A stretch of 64,000 bases of DNA from Streptomyces sp. TRM49041 (lineage in GTDB: Bacteria; Actinomycetota; Actinomycetes; Streptomycetales; Streptomycetaceae), in contig NZ_VSRY01000092.1 in NCBI RefSeq assembly GCF_008271805.1, forward strand, positions 1 through 64,000. The letters are read 5' to 3'. The position numbers and the translations under genes are program-made. Of this stretch, positions 52,580-62,301 are shown piece after piece. How positions within the stretch are numbered: position 1 is the stretch's first letter; each line of letters opens with the position of its first letter. Below the pieces are notes generated by a model that ran no database searches, had not been told where the DNA came from, and saw nothing but the letters and a program-made list of their open reading frames with translations.

Positions 52580-53218
52580 GTGACCGCGACCTGTGTCATT
52601 CTCGATATCGGTGGAGTGCTGGAGATCACCCCGAAGACGGGGTGGGTGCAACGGTGGGAACAACGGCTGCGACTGCCGCTGGGCACTGTGAATGAGCGGA
52701 TGCGCGACGTGTGGCGTGCTGGGAGCATCGGCAGCGTGAGCGAGAGGGAGGTGCACGAGCAGGTGGCTGCCCGCCTGGGTCTCGACGCGCCCCAGGTCGA
52801 ATCCCTCATGGCTGATCTGTGGGCGGAGTACCTGGGGACCCCGAACGAGGAACTCATCGCGTATGTGCGAGGGCTGCAGGGAATCTGCAGGCTGGGAATC
52901 CTGAGTAACAGCTTCGTCGGCGCCCGAGAGCGGGAGGCGGCGCTGTACCACTTCGACGACCTGGTGGAACAGATCGTCTACTCGCACGAGATCGGTATCG
53001 GCAAGCCCGACCTGCGAGCCTTCGAGGCCGCATGCGCCAGCTTGGACGTGCTTCCAGAGAACTGTCTCTTCGTCGACGATGTGGCAGTCAACGTCGAGGC
53101 GGCCCAGATGGCGGGCATGCAAGGGCACCTGTTCGAGGACAACGCCCGGACGATCGGGCGCATCGCAGCGCATCTGGACGCCGGGCCTCAGGTCTCGGGG
53201 CGTGTCCCACTCGCATGA
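52580..53218 (+). CDS. HAD-IA family hydrolase
   Basis: A 212-residue HAD-superfamily hydrolase has CVILDIGGVLEITP as motif I (nucleophile D9; the second Asp is replaced by Gly, as in epoxide-hydrolase-N and haloacid-type members). Motif II is LGILSNSFVGARE, the Lys is in GIGKPDLRAF, and motif IV is CLFVDDVAVNVEAAQMAGM. The unusual first motif makes simple phosphatase activity less certain. GTG at 52580 has GGGGGAG seven bases ahead. It stands alone at the edge of the decayed zone. Confidence 0.82.
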   Translation: MTATCVILDIGGVLEITPKTGWVQRWEQRLRLPLGTVNERMRDVWRAGSIGSVSEREVHEQVAARLGLDAPQVESLMADLWAEYLGTPNEELIAYVRGLQGICRLGILSNSFVGAREREAALYHFDDLVEQIVYSHEIGIGKPDLRAFEAACASLDVLPENCLFVDDVAVNVEAAQMAGMQGHLFEDNARTIGRIAAHLDAGPQVSGRVPLA

Positions 53219-53499
53219 CGTCGGCCCTGGCCGGCATCCAGCGCTTGTAATACCACCGCGCCGCCGGGGGCGTCGGGCACCTGGCCGTGCAGACCCCAAG
53301 GCCGGTGAGCCGTCGCAGCCGTCGCAGCCGTCGTGGCCGGCACAGAAGGCCCCGCCGAGCACGCGCGAACCGGCGCAATCACCGCCCCGTGGGCCGCCGG
53401 CCGTGAGACCGCTGTCCCAGCTCGCGCTCGTCCCTCCGCCTTCGGCCGACCGGGCCCCGGCGCGGTGAACGCGTGACGCACCGTAAGAGCTCAGGGTGT

Positions 53500-55335
53500 T
53501 CAGGTCCCGGTGTGGTTCAGTTCCTCGTCCAGGGCGAGGGCGGCCAGGATGAGCGCCACATGGGTGAAGGCCTGCGGGAAGTTGCCCAGTTGCTCGCCGG
53601 TCGGGCCGATCTCCTCGGCGAAGAGGCCGACGTGGTTGGCGTAGGTGAGCATCTTGTCGAACGCGTAGCGGGCCAGGCCGCCCCGTCCCGCGCGGGCGAG
53701 GGCGCCGGCGTACAGGAAGCTGCACAGGGAGAAGGTGCCTTCGTCGCCGCTCAGTCCGTCAGGTGACGCGTCCGGGTCGTAGCGGTAGACGAAGCTGTCG
53801 ACAACAAGGTCCGTCTCTATGGCGTCCAACGTCGACAGCCAGCGGCGGTCCCTCGGGGAGAGGAACCCCACCTCCGGCATCAGCAGAAGCGAGGCGTCGA
53901 GCACCTCGCCGCCGTAGTGCTGCACGAACGCCTCGCGACGGGTGCTGTATCCCCGCGTCATGACCTGATGGAAGATGGCGTCGCGTGCGGCGGTCCAGCC
54001 GGCCACGTCGGCGGGCCGGGCCAGCTCGGTGGCCAGGCGGATCCCGCGGTCGAAGGCAGCCCAGCACATCACCCGGCTGAAGGTGAAGTCCTTACGGCCC
54101 CCACGGGTCTCCCACACGCCTTCGTCCGGGCGGTCCCAGGAGTGCGCGAGCCAGTCGAGGAGCGAGCTCAGGTTGCGCCAGCCGTCGTATCCGGCGAGGT
54201 GGGCCAGGTCCCGTGCGTGGCTCATCGCGTAGGCGACCTCGCCGTAGATGTCGAGCTGGAGTTGGCCGGCGGCGTCGTTGCCGACCCGTACGGGAGCTGA
54301 TCCCCGGTAGCCCTCCATGTGGTCGAGGACCTGCTCGGGCAGGTGGGGGTCGCCGTCCACCCGGTACATGATCTGGAGCGGCTCGCCGGTCACCGTGCTT
54401 CCGGCGGCCACGCGGGCGCCCAGCCAGCGTCGGAAGCCGTCCGCCTCCGCGGCGTACCCCAGGTCGAGCAGCGCCTTCACGGACAGGGAGGCGTCGCGTA
54501 CCCAGGTGTAGCGGTAGTCCCAGTTGCGTTCCCCGCCCAACTGCTCCGGCAGTCCTGCGGTGACGGCGGCTACCGGGGCGCCGGTGGGGGCGTACGTCAT
54601 CAGCTTGAGCGTGATGGCCGAGCGGTTGACCATCTGCTGCCATCTGCCCCGGTAGGTGCTGTGGCGGATCCAGCCGAGCCAGTGGTCGTAGGTGGAGCTG
54701 AAGGCGTGCCTGACACCTTCCTCGGTGAGTGGTTCGGGCGGCCGTGCGTCGGAGTTATGGCAGACGGTCAGGACGGCAGCCGCCCGCTCGCCCTGACGCA
54801 ACGACAGGCTGGTCTGTACGTCATGGCCGTCTGCCCCCAGCTCGACGAGTCCGCCGGGACCTCCCACGTACAGGAAGGCGGTGGTGTCCGGGCCGGTGAA
54901 CCGCGCCGTGCCCGCTGTCGTCTCCAGGCGGTGCTCCTGCCGCGCGTAGCCGAAGCGCGGCCTGCACTCCAGCCGGAAGCGGAGGGCCCCACGGGTGACC
55001 CGCATGACGCGGATGACACGGTGCTGGTCCGGTGGCGACTCGGCATCGCCCAGCGGCATGAAGTCGACCACCTCGCCGACGCCGTCCTCCGTCATGAACC
55101 GTGTGATGAGGATGGCGGTGTCCGCGAGGTAGAGCTGGCGCGTCGTGGCCACGGGCGCCTGAGCCGTGATGGTGAAGTGACCGCCGCGGTCATGGTCGAG
55201 CAGGGCGGCGAAGAGACTGGGCGAGTCGAAGCGCGGCGCGCAGAACCAGTCGAGCACCCCCTGGGAGGAGATCAGTGCTGCCGTGCGAAGGTCTCCGATG
55301 AGGCCATGGTCCGCGATCGGTGGATAACGGCGCAT
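53500..55335 (-). CDS. Glycoside hydrolase family 15 (trehalase/glucoamylase-like)
   Basis: A 611-residue cytoplasmic GH15 enzyme of typical length has an N-terminal beta-sandwich (about 1-230, HGLIGDLRTAALISSQGVLD). An (alpha/alpha)6 barrel follows with GGERNWDYRYTWVRDASLSV and the acid motif DEGVWETRGGRKDFTFSRVM, ending with GNFPQAFTHVALILAAL. In actinobacteria this subfamily includes trehalases and oligosaccharide hydrolases; the glucan or trehalose substrate is inferred. No signal peptide is present. GAAGGGA five bases ahead supports ATG 55335. It is divergent from the MMPL transporter. Confidence 0.9.
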   Translation of the reverse strand: MRRYPPIADHGLIGDLRTAALISSQGVLDWFCAPRFDSPSLFAALLDHDRGGHFTITAQAPVATTRQLYLADTAILITRFMTEDGVGEVVDFMPLGDAESPPDQHRVIRVMRVTRGALRFRLECRPRFGYARQEHRLETTAGTARFTGPDTTAFLYVGGPGGLVELGADGHDVQTSLSLRQGERAAAVLTVCHNSDARPPEPLTEEGVRHAFSSTYDHWLGWIRHSTYRGRWQQMVNRSAITLKLMTYAPTGAPVAAVTAGLPEQLGGERNWDYRYTWVRDASLSVKALLDLGYAAEADGFRRWLGARVAAGSTVTGEPLQIMYRVDGDPHLPEQVLDHMEGYRGSAPVRVGNDAAGQLQLDIYGEVAYAMSHARDLAHLAGYDGWRNLSSLLDWLAHSWDRPDEGVWETRGGRKDFTFSRVMCWAAFDRGIRLATELARPADVAGWTAARDAIFHQVMTRGYSTRREAFVQHYGGEVLDASLLLMPEVGFLSPRDRRWLSTLDAIETDLVVDSFVYRYDPDASPDGLSGDEGTFSLCSFLYAGALARAGRGGLARYAFDKMLTYANHVGLFAEEIGPTGEQLGNFPQAFTHVALILAALALDEELNHTGT

Positions 55336-55549
55336 GACGGTCCCTTCACACAAGGTCCCCGTTCTCTCACGCTAAGCCGGTACGCGTGGTCGTGCACGCG
55401 CGATCACCCGTTCTGCGGCATGGACGTGCCGACCCGCCCCGGGGCTCCTTGAATGGCACCAGTCAGGTGTGCCGCCCGTCCCCGGGCGGCGGCGCGCGCC
55501 CCCAGCGCCCAGGATCGGCGCGGCCGCACCGGTGGTAACGGGAGGACGC

Positions 55550-57874
55550 ATGGCAGCATCCCGGCTTCCGGCCGGCCACTCCGCGGAACGCACCCGCCCG
55601 GCACGGAGCAAGGGACGGCTGCGGCGCGTGGGGGAGTGGTGCGCCCGCCACTTCGTGACCGTCATCGTCCTGTGGCTGGCCGCCCTGGCAGGGCTTCAGG
55701 TGCTGGACCGGGCGTACGGTGGCGACTACTCGGACAACTTCGCCCTGCCCGGTTCCCAGGCGCAGGAGGGCCTGGACGTGCTGCGGGCTCATGAGCCGTC
55801 CGTCGGCGGCTACAGCGCCCAGATCGTCCTGCACGACCCGTCTGATCCCCTGACCGACGTCAGGGGTCCGATCGGGACCGCGGTGTCGAACCTGCAGGGG
55901 CTGCCGCATGTGCTCAGCGCGGAGAATCCGCTGCCACCGGCGGGCACGCCACCGCCCTCGCCGAGCGGTACGAATGTCGGCCCGCTCTCCTCCGACGGGA
56001 GGACCGCGTACATCACTGTACGGTTCGATGTGCTGCCCTCCACGCTCGCCTCGTCGTACCTCGACGGCGTCGACGCGGCGGTCCAGCCGGTGCGGGCGGC
56101 CGGCGTGGACGTGGAGTACGGCGGGACGCTCGGTGAACTGGCCCGGCCCAGACCCGATGACCGCACCAGTGAGGCCATCGGCTTCGGTGTGGCGATCCTC
56201 GTGCTGTTGATCGGTTTCGGCAGTGTCGTGGCGGCCGTGATGCCGCTGGTGACCGCGTTGGTCGCGGTCGTCTGCGGTGTGGCGCTGCTGGGGCTGCTGG
56301 CGGCGGCGTTCACGTTCGCGACCGTTTCGCCGACGCTCGCCACGATGATCGGTCTCGGCGTCGGAATCGACTACGCGCTGTTCCTGATCACCCGGCACCG
56401 GCAGAACCTCATGGACGGGCGCGATCCCGTGTTCGGCGCCGGTCTGGCGACGGCCACCAGCGGCCGGGCCGTCCTGGTCTCCGGCTGCACGGTGATCATC
56501 GCGCTGTCCGGGCTGTGGGTGTCCGGGATCAGCTTCATCGGCAAGCTGGGGCTCGCCGCGGCCGTCACCGTGGTCACCGCCGTCCTGGGCGCGATGACGC
56601 TGGTGCCGGCGATGCTGGGGCTGGCGGGCCGGCGGATCGACCGGCTCCGTGTGCGGCGGCCCGTGGCCGAGACGGACGCCGAGCCCGGCGAGGAGGCGCA
56701 CGGCACGTGGCACCGCTACGCGCAGCGCGTCGAGCGCCACCCGTGGTGGTTCCTGATCTCCGGAGTCGTGGTTCTGGCCGTGCTGGCGGTGCCACTGCTG
56801 TTCATCCGGCTCGGGCACATCGGTGACGGGGCGGATCCCCCGTCGTTCACCGACCGGCGCGCCTTCGACCTCATGTCCTCCGCCTTCGGGCCGGGCTCAA
56901 ACGGGCCGCTGACCCTGGTCGTCGACCAGACGGACGTGCCCCAGGCCGACCGTTCCTCGCTCGCCGACAGGGTGCGGAGCGCCCTGTCGAACGTCCCGGA
57001 CGCGGCGGTGATCACTCCGCCTGCGCCGACCTCGGACGGCGATGCGCTGCTCGCGACCGCCTACTCCGTCGCCGCACCCCAGGACGAGAGGACGACCCGT
57101 CTGGTCAACCATCTCGTGGACGACGTCCTGCCCCAGGCGGTGTCCGGCACCGACGCCCGTACATACGTGACGGGCACGACCGCCGCCCAAGTGGACTTCC
57201 TGGACATCGTCTCCAGCAGGCTGCCGCTGATCATCGCCGTGGTCGTCGGGCTCGCCTTCATCGTGATCCTGATCGTCTTCCGGGGCGTTCTCGTCGCGGT
57301 CAAGGCGGCTGTGCTCAACGTCCTGTCGATCGCCGCGTCCTACGGCGTGGTGGTGGCGGTGTTCCAGTGGGGCTGGGGCGGCCCCGCGCTGGGTGTGTCG
57401 GGGGAGGTGCCCATCGAGAGCTATGTGCCGATGATGATGTTCGCCATCGTCTTCGGTCTCAGCATGGACTACGAGATCTTCCTGCTCTCCCGCGTTCATG
57501 AGGCGTGGCTGCGTACCGGTGATCCGAAGGCGAGCGTGGCGCACGCCTTGGAGATCACCGCCCGGGTCATCACCTGTGCGGCGCTCATCATGGTGAGCGT
57601 GTTCGCCGCCTTCATCGTGAGCGACAACATCGTGGTCAAGATGCTGGGACTGGGCCTGGCGGCGAGCGTGCTCATCGACGCGACCGTCGTCCGCCTGCTG
57701 CTGGTGCCGGCCGCCATGACCCTCCTCGGCCGGGCCGCCTGGTGGACGCCGCGCCTGCTGGACCGGCTGCTGCCACACGTCGATACCGAGGGCGAGGCCG
57801 AAAGAGCCGCCACCGCGCCGCCCCCTCCACGCCCCAAGGACCCGACGGGCGGGCACGGCCCGGCGCCACGCTAG
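55550..57874 (+). CDS. MMPL/RND-family transporter
   Basis: A 774-residue inner-membrane protein has 12 predicted helices in two halves, each with one helix, a large external domain, and five or more helices. Family signatures are the Asp/Tyr pair in [20 protein letters not shown] (helix 4) and [20 protein letters not shown] (helix 10), which drive proton coupling. Streptomyces and mycobacterial MmpL proteins export lipids or antibiotics. The C-terminal tail ([16 protein letters not shown]) is cytoplasmic. GGGAGG five bases ahead fixes ATG 55550. No adjacent regulator or biosynthetic gene identifies the cargo. Confidence 0.93.
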   Translation: MAASRLPAGHSAERTRPARSKGRLRRVGEWCARHFVTVIVLWLAALAGLQVLDRAYGGDYSDNFALPGSQAQEGLDVLRAHEPSVGGYSAQIVLHDPSDPLTDVRGPIGTAVSNLQGLPHVLSAENPLPPAGTPPPSPSGTNVGPLSSDGRTAYITVRFDVLPSTLASSYLDGVDAAVQPVRAAGVDVEYGGTLGELARPRPDDRTSEAIGFGVAILVLLIGFGSVVAAVMPLVTALVAVVCGVALLGLLAAAFTFATVSPTLATMIGLGVGIDYALFLITRHRQNLMDGRDPVFGAGLATATSGRAVLVSGCTVIIALSGLWVSGISFIGKLGLAAAVTVVTAVLGAMTLVPAMLGLAGRRIDRLRVRRPVAETDAEPGEEAHGTWHRYAQRVERHPWWFLISGVVVLAVLAVPLLFIRLGHIGDGADPPSFTDRRAFDLMSSAFGPGSNGPLTLVVDQTDVPQADRSSLADRVRSALSNVPDAAVITPPAPTSDGDALLATAYSVAAPQDERTTRLVNHLVDDVLPQAVSGTDARTYVTGTTAAQVDFLDIVSSRLPLIIAVVVGLAFIVILIVFRGVLVAVKAAVLNVLSIAASYGVVVAVFQWGWGGPALGVSGEVPIESYVPMMMFAIVFGLSMDYEIFLLSRVHEAWLRTGDPKASVAHALEITARVITCAALIMVSVFAAFIVSDNIVVKMLGLGLAASVLIDATVVRLLLVPAAMTLLGRAAWWTPRLLDRLLPHVDTEGEAERAATAPPPPRPKDPTGGHGPAPR

Positions 57875-57929
57875 GCGGCGGGTGGGGTGGCGCTCCCCGG
57901 TCCGCCGGCGAAGACGGCCGCCGGCACTC

Positions 57930-58166
57930 CACTCCGGTGAGCAGGCGCGCGTCGTCGTCCATGTCCGCCACCAAGGCGCGTACGGTGGCGTTGATCGCCC
58001 TGGGCGGCGGCCGCGCGGGCACAGCCCGGCATGGAGCGCGGTCGGGCACGCGCCTGGGAGCCCTCACCCGTCGGGCCTTCCACCTCCGCCGCCGGCCATC
58101 CCGCTTCGGAACCAGGTCCGGCAACAACGACTCGATCCGCCCCCACTTCGCGTCAGTCGACGGCAC
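57930..58166 (-). pseudogene. IS5-family transposase N-terminal remnant
   Basis: From GTG 58166 the minus strand reads MPSTDAKWGRIESLLPDLVP then KRDGRRRRWKARRV, the N-terminal DUF4096 segment of IS5-like transposases (usually MPLTDAQWARIEPLLPDRTP). Further on ALVADMDDDARLLTGVE resembles the region before the first catalytic Asp. The intervening helix-turn-helix is deleted or scrambled and the DDE core is missing. It is a different group from the remnants at 1-445 and 51.5 kb. Confidence 0.75.
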
Positions 58167-58198
58167 GGCGGACGATCAGACGATCCTTGAGGGAGTGG

Positions 58199-58489
58199 CT
58201 ACTCGCTGACGGCACCACCGGCCGGACCGGCAGACGTCCACCAGGCGATCACTCGCGCGGCCATCGCGTCGGGCCGCAGGCCCAGCGGATCAAGACCGAA
58301 GTGATCCCCCAGTTCGTGCCGCAGGAACTCACCGATCTCCGTCTGGCCGGCGCTGCCGCGAAGCCGCCCGAGCAGAGGGGCGAGCATACAGTCGTACTCG
58401 TCCTGCATCAGGTCGGCGACGCCGATCGGATCCCACTCGTTGAGCAGGTGCCGCAGGTCTTTCTCGGTGGAAGTGCTCAAGGGTCTCAT
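58199..58489 (-). CDS. Small hypothetical protein, DUF1871-like
   Basis: A 96-residue protein starts MRPLSTSTEKDLRHLLNEWD. The motif LLNEWDPIGVADLMQDEYDC resembles the DUF1871 pattern (NEWDPIG...DEYD), and the rest (EIGEFLRHELGDHFGLDPLG) is helical. The function is unknown; such proteins are frequent singletons near mobile DNA. The start at 58489 is chosen over an in-frame ATG 12 codons upstream from family appearance. Confidence 0.65.
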   Translation of the reverse strand: MRPLSTSTEKDLRHLLNEWDPIGVADLMQDEYDCMLAPLLGRLRGSAGQTEIGEFLRHELGDHFGLDPLGLRPDAMAARVIAWWTSAGPAGGAVSE

Positions 58490-58692
58490 CGCCCCAGACT
58501 GCCAACGGGCAACGACCGCCATCACTCGCCCCCACCTTGATCCAGACGAAACTCAGCAACTCGGGCCGAGACGCGGCTGAACCGTCCTCGGCCGTGATGT
58601 TCCGGCCCGAGCGCCGCCCCCTGGGGCTTTCGCTCCCGGCCTTGCTGCCCGCGCGCCTTCCGGGCCGGTCGTGCTCGGTGTCCATCCTCCTT

Positions 58693-59103
58693 TCAGCGGG
58701 TGGTGTGGCAGCCGGGCGCTGCCGTCGAGGCCGTCGAGGCCGTCGAGGCCGTGGTGGCCGGGACTGTGGGGGTGTGGGGGAACAGTCTGCGCCGCAGTTC
58801 CGTGCGGAGATTGCTCGGGAGGTTTCCGGTGTGGGCCCAGTGCACCACCAACTCGGCGACGTGGCGGAGTTTGGTGTTGGTGCACATCGAGGTCTCGCGC
58901 AATACGTCCCACACCTTCGACGAGGAGCAGCCGCCGACTGCCATGAGTACTCCCATGGCCTGGTCGATGACGGCGTGCGATTCGACTGCCCGTTCCAGGT
59001 GCGCGATCTGGGTCTTGAGCTGTTCTATCAGGACTTCGCCGCTTGCCGGCTGGGCGTCACGGTGCGGGGTGTCCTGCCTCTCCACGTTCGCCTCCATGGT
59101 CAT
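58693..59103 (-). CDS. ANTAR-domain RNA-binding protein
   Basis: A 136-residue protein has a C-terminal ANTAR three-helix domain (about 25-95: LKTQIAHLERAVESHAVIDQ, AMGVLMAVGGCSSSKVWDVL, TKLRHVAELVV). Unlike most, it has neither a GAF nor a receiver domain before it, so its regulation must come from elsewhere. ANTAR proteins bind paired hairpins in nascent RNA and block termination. The tail (PATTASTASTASTAAPG) comes from 9-bp repeats. GAGGTG eight bases ahead supports ATG 59103; ATG at 59097 is possible. Confidence 0.82.
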   Translation of the reverse strand: MTMEANVERQDTPHRDAQPASGEVLIEQLKTQIAHLERAVESHAVIDQAMGVLMAVGGCSSSKVWDVLRETSMCTNTKLRHVAELVVHWAHTGNLPSNLRTELRRRLFPHTPTVPATTASTASTASTAAPGCHTTR

Positions 59104-59250
59104 CAGCGGTACACCTCGGTACATGCCCGGTCGCGTCACCCACACGGCCCGCCTTCACCGCACCGACCCGGAACCCGCACACGTACACCTGTTCCTGCGG
59201 CGTCGAACTGCTGCGGCGTCATGGCGCCGCGGGAACACGTGCACTGCGGC

Positions 59251-60705
59251 TCACGGTCTGCGCGGGCGGTGGACGGTGAGGTCTCCGTGGGCGGACAGCG
59301 CGGTTTCGAGGGGGGTGGGGTGGCTGCGGAGGGTGGCGTCGAGGAAGGCGAGGGTGGCGGCGGCGGTGGTGCGGGGGCCTTCCGAACGGTCCAGCGATCC
59401 GGTGAGGGCGGGCAGGGGTGCCATGTAGAGGGGTGCGTCGGTGAAGGTGAGGTGGGCGGTGCCGGGGACGGTGAGCCGGTAACTGGTGGAGGCGCTGTTG
59501 TTCAGGGTCTTGGTGAGCCGGGGGACGTAGTCGGGGTCGGTGTCGGGGCCGATGGTCTGGGTGAGGGCGAGTACGGGCTGCGGATAGGGGCCGGGGTCGG
59601 GGTCGTGGGGGTAGCCGTCGATGTCGATGGCGGCGGTGAAGCGTGTGTCCTGGCGGGCGGCGAGCAGTGCGGCGGCGCCGCCGAGGGAGTGGCCGGTCGC
59701 CGCGGCGCGGGCGGTGTCCAGTCGGCCGGCCAGCGGGCCTGGGATATCGCCGCGGTCGAGGCGGGTGAGGTGGGCGAGGGCGGAGCGGAGGTCGGCCGCG
59801 CGGGTAGCGGTCCATTCGGCGGCGCGCTGCTCGTCGGTGTCGGGGTCTCCGGTGGCGGCGACCTTTGTGCGGATGGTGCGGCCGTCGGCCAGGACGACCG
59901 CGGCGGAGTCGTAGGGGTGGTCCAGGGCGGCGACGACATAGCCGTGGGAGGCGAGCTCTTCTGCCCAGGCGGTGTTCTGGGTGCGTACGCCTCCCAGGCC
60001 GGGGGAGAACAGCACCACGGGGAACCGGCCGCCGCGCTCGGCGACGGGGGCGTCGGGCGTGGCGTGGCTGCGAGCCTCGGGCAGTGCGTCGAGAGTGAAG
60101 GAGGGCAGGCCGGCGTAGTCGGCCAGGGCGTCGGCGACGGTACGGGCTTCGGCCGGGTCGCGGCCCAGGTACTGGGCGCGTTCGTCTCCGGCGGAGGCGC
60201 GGAGCGACGCGGGGTACCACAGCTGGGCGACGACGGTACGCCGGTCCTTCGGGTCGTCGGTGGCGGTCTCGGGACGGGCCGGGTCGGTCCACTGCACCAC
60301 GGTGGTCCCCACCGGGTGGCGGCCGGAAGGCTCGGGGAACGCGGGCACCGGCAGGGCCCATGCCGCCGCGGGCCCGGTGGCGATCAGGGCGAGGCAGAGG
60401 GCCGAGCCCGGCAGCGCGAGCCACCAGGGTGCCCGGCGCGCACGGTGTCCCGCACGGCGGCGGAGTTCCGGGGCGAGGGCGAAGGGCAGGGCGAGGGCCG
60501 CGGCGGCGAGGACGGGCAGCATCTGCCAGCGCGGTCCGGCCACCGCCAGCGCCGCGCCCGACAACACGGCCCCGGTCGCGGCGGTGAGGGCGACGGCCCG
60601 GCGGGGTGAGGGAGGCAGCCATCGGGCCGATACCAGGGCGGCGGCGGCCGTCACCGTGAACAGTTCCAGGAGGGACATGTGCAGTCCCGTGATCAGTTCG
60701 GTCAC
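59251..60705 (-). CDS. PAF-acetylhydrolase-like alpha/beta hydrolase with membrane domain
   Basis: A 484-residue protein has an N-terminal membrane part with about four helices (residues 10-120) and an extracytoplasmic-type alpha/beta hydrolase. RRTVVAQLWYPASL and FPVVLFSPGLGGVRTQNTAW are typical of platelet-activating-factor acetylhydrolase II. The nucleophile elbow is ATGHSLGGAAA (S340), the acid is in AAIDIDGYPHDPD, and the His is in VPGTAHLTFTD. It likely cleaves short acyl esters or lipids. The GTG at 60705 has no clear ribosome site; ATG at 60678 is an alternative start. Confidence 0.85.
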   Translation of the reverse strand: MTELITGLHMSLLELFTVTAAAALVSARWLPPSPRRAVALTAATGAVLSGAALAVAGPRWQMLPVLAAAALALPFALAPELRRRAGHRARRAPWWLALPGSALCLALIATGPAAAWALPVPAFPEPSGRHPVGTTVVQWTDPARPETATDDPKDRRTVVAQLWYPASLRASAGDERAQYLGRDPAEARTVADALADYAGLPSFTLDALPEARSHATPDAPVAERGGRFPVVLFSPGLGGVRTQNTAWAEELASHGYVVAALDHPYDSAAVVLADGRTIRTKVAATGDPDTDEQRAAEWTATRAADLRSALAHLTRLDRGDIPGPLAGRLDTARAAATGHSLGGAAALLAARQDTRFTAAIDIDGYPHDPDPGPYPQPVLALTQTIGPDTDPDYVPRLTKTLNNSASTSYRLTVPGTAHLTFTDAPLYMAPLPALTGSLDRSEGPRTTAAATLAFLDATLRSHPTPLETALSAHGDLTVHRPRRP

Positions 60706-60840
60706 GCCGTCATGATCCGTACCTGCCCCGCCTCGTCACATCGGTCCGGAGTCGCGCCCCTGTGCGACCTGAGGCGTACGAAAGCGCCGGCCCGGCTCCA
60801 CCCGTACGGGTAGTCGCAAGCGGATCACCGTCGGGCGAAG

Positions 60841-61416
60841 TCATGTGCCGGCCGGCGTGCGCGACTGCGCCAGGGGCTTTCCGCGGGCTGGACGGCGGGA
60901 GGCGCGGGCCCGGTTGCCGCAGCCGATCGAGCACCATGCCTGGTCCTTGCGGCGGGCGAGGAAGAACATGCCGCAACTCGGCGCGGGGCAGCGCCGCAGT
61001 CTGACCTGCTCGTCCCCGGCCGCCAGTACGAGCGCCCGCCGGGCGGTCACGCCGTCGACCGGCCCGCCCTGCTCGCGCTGGCGGAGCTTCCCCGCTGTGT
61101 CGATGTGGAAGGTCACGGGGGCCTTGGCGGCGAGTTCGTTGAGCCGTTCCCGGGCGGCCCGGGGGAGGGCGGCCTGGCGGGACGCGGCGTCCAGGGCGGC
61201 GCGGACGGGACCGCGCAGTGTCAGCAGGTCGGGTTGTGACAGTGCGGCCAGGCGCGGGTCGGCGGCGCGGCCGCGCCAGGCGTCCAGCAGTGGTGGATCG
61301 GCCAGCAGGTCGAGGTCCTCTCCGGCCGGCCCACCGCCGCACAGGACGGTGTTGGCCAGATCGAAGACCAGGTCCTCGCCGATCCACGGCATCTCGTGCA
61401 CGTTGCGGACGCTCAT
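60841..61416 (-). CDS. CGNR zinc-finger transcriptional regulator
   Basis: A 191-residue protein has an N-terminal ABATE domain (GEDLVFDLANTVLCGGGPAG, about 13-120) and a C-terminal CGNR zinc finger (LRRCPAPSCGMFFLARRKDQ then AWCSIGCGNRARASRR) with Cys at 143, 148, 162 and 166; CGNR is 166-169. The family is assumed to consist of ligand-binding regulators. It is divergent from a small monooxygenase gene over a 122-bp spacer that contains two matching dyads (61437-61460 and 61477-61496), likely its own operators. ATG 61416 is preferred to the upstream TTG. Confidence 0.9.
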   Translation of the reverse strand: MSVRNVHEMPWIGEDLVFDLANTVLCGGGPAGEDLDLLADPPLLDAWRGRAADPRLAALSQPDLLTLRGPVRAALDAASRQAALPRAARERLNELAAKAPVTFHIDTAGKLRQREQGGPVDGVTARRALVLAAGDEQVRLRRCPAPSCGMFFLARRKDQAWCSIGCGNRARASRRPARGKPLAQSRTPAGT

Positions 61417-61436
61417 AGCCCCCAACCTACCGCCTC

Positions 61437-61496
61437 ACGGATTCACCGAGATGAATCCGTGATACGTTCCGGTCATGGATTCAGAACATCGAATCC
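61437..61496. promoter_or_regulatory. Paired operators for the CGNR regulator
   Basis: Site 1 (61437-61460) is ACGGATTCA-6nt-TGAATCCGT, a perfect 9-bp dyad. Site 2 (61477-61496) is GGATTCA-6nt-CGAATCC, matching six of seven arm bases with the same spacing. The centres are 38 bp apart, so both face similar sides of the helix. The element fills the divergent promoter. Confidence 0.8.
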
Positions 61497-61538
61497 GTGA
61501 CACGCATGCAGTGTGAACATGACACGGAGAGAGTGAGC

Positions 61539-61838
61539 ATGAGCACGACCATCGAGTACGTACGCTTCGAGGCGACCGACCCCGCCGAACTGACCGCCCA
61601 CCGCGAGCACCTCGTCACGCTCCTGCGCGACCGATACGGCGCTGCGTTCCTCGGCGCGCACCTCGCCCGCTTCGAGGACGGCTCCTTCCTGGACTTCATC
61701 GTCTGGGACTCCCCCGAGACCGCCGCCCGAGCGGCCCAGGAGATGCCCGGCGACCCGGCGGCGAAGGGCTTCTTCGGCGCGATCGGCACGGTCCACGAGA
61801 TGCGCCACGCCGAGGTGCTCCACAGCACCCGGAGGTAG
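61539..61838 (+). CDS. Antibiotic biosynthesis monooxygenase-like small protein
   Basis: A 99-residue dimeric alpha/beta-barrel (ABM-like) protein starts MSTTIEYVRFEATDPAELTA, with FEDGSFLDFIVWDSPETAAR and GTVHEMRHAEVLHS. Family members include cofactor-free monooxygenases and stress proteins; catalytic residues are not diagnostic. GGAGAG eight bases ahead sets ATG 61539. It is divergent from the CGNR regulator with two operators between, so it is the probable target of repression and may act on the inducer. Confidence 0.8.
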   Translation: MSTTIEYVRFEATDPAELTAHREHLVTLLRDRYGAAFLGAHLARFEDGSFLDFIVWDSPETAARAAQEMPGDPAAKGFFGAIGTVHEMRHAEVLHSTRR

Positions 61839-62301
61839 ACGCCCGGCACCGCACACCACCGTCCCCGGCAGCCGGGAGCCGACCGCCGGGGGCGGCACGT
61901 CACCCCGCCCCGCCGACGGCACACCTGTGACGGAGCTGTGCTGTTGTCCCGTCCCGCCTTGGTGACCCAGGCATGGCTTCTCCAGGCCGTCATCACCACC
62001 GCCCAGGCCCGCGACCGCCGCAGGCGCCGGGGTGGGGCATGGCAGGGTTCCGGCCCGGGACTCCCAGCCGGCTCCGGTCGGCTGCAGCGCGTGATCACGA
62101 GGCTGGGGCGGCAGGACATCGAGCTGACCGCCGCGCCGGCCGTGGCTGATAGGGCTTCGGTGGCGCGCGTGGGGCCGGCCGTGTCCTGACCTCGGCCGGG
62201 CTCGGATTCGGCGCGGCTGACCTGTCGACTCCGGGTATCCGGTTCGGCGAAGGAGGGGTCGGCCGGCCCGGAGACCTCAGAGTGCCGGCGGGCGGGTCCG
62301 A
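61839..62301. other. Intergenic region without supported gene
   Basis: This 463-bp stretch lies between two ends (ABM-like gene and second double-MerR gene). Frames are open but low-complexity (ARDRRRRRGGAWQGSGPG). I see no family match, ribosome site or clear hairpin. Confidence 0.4.
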
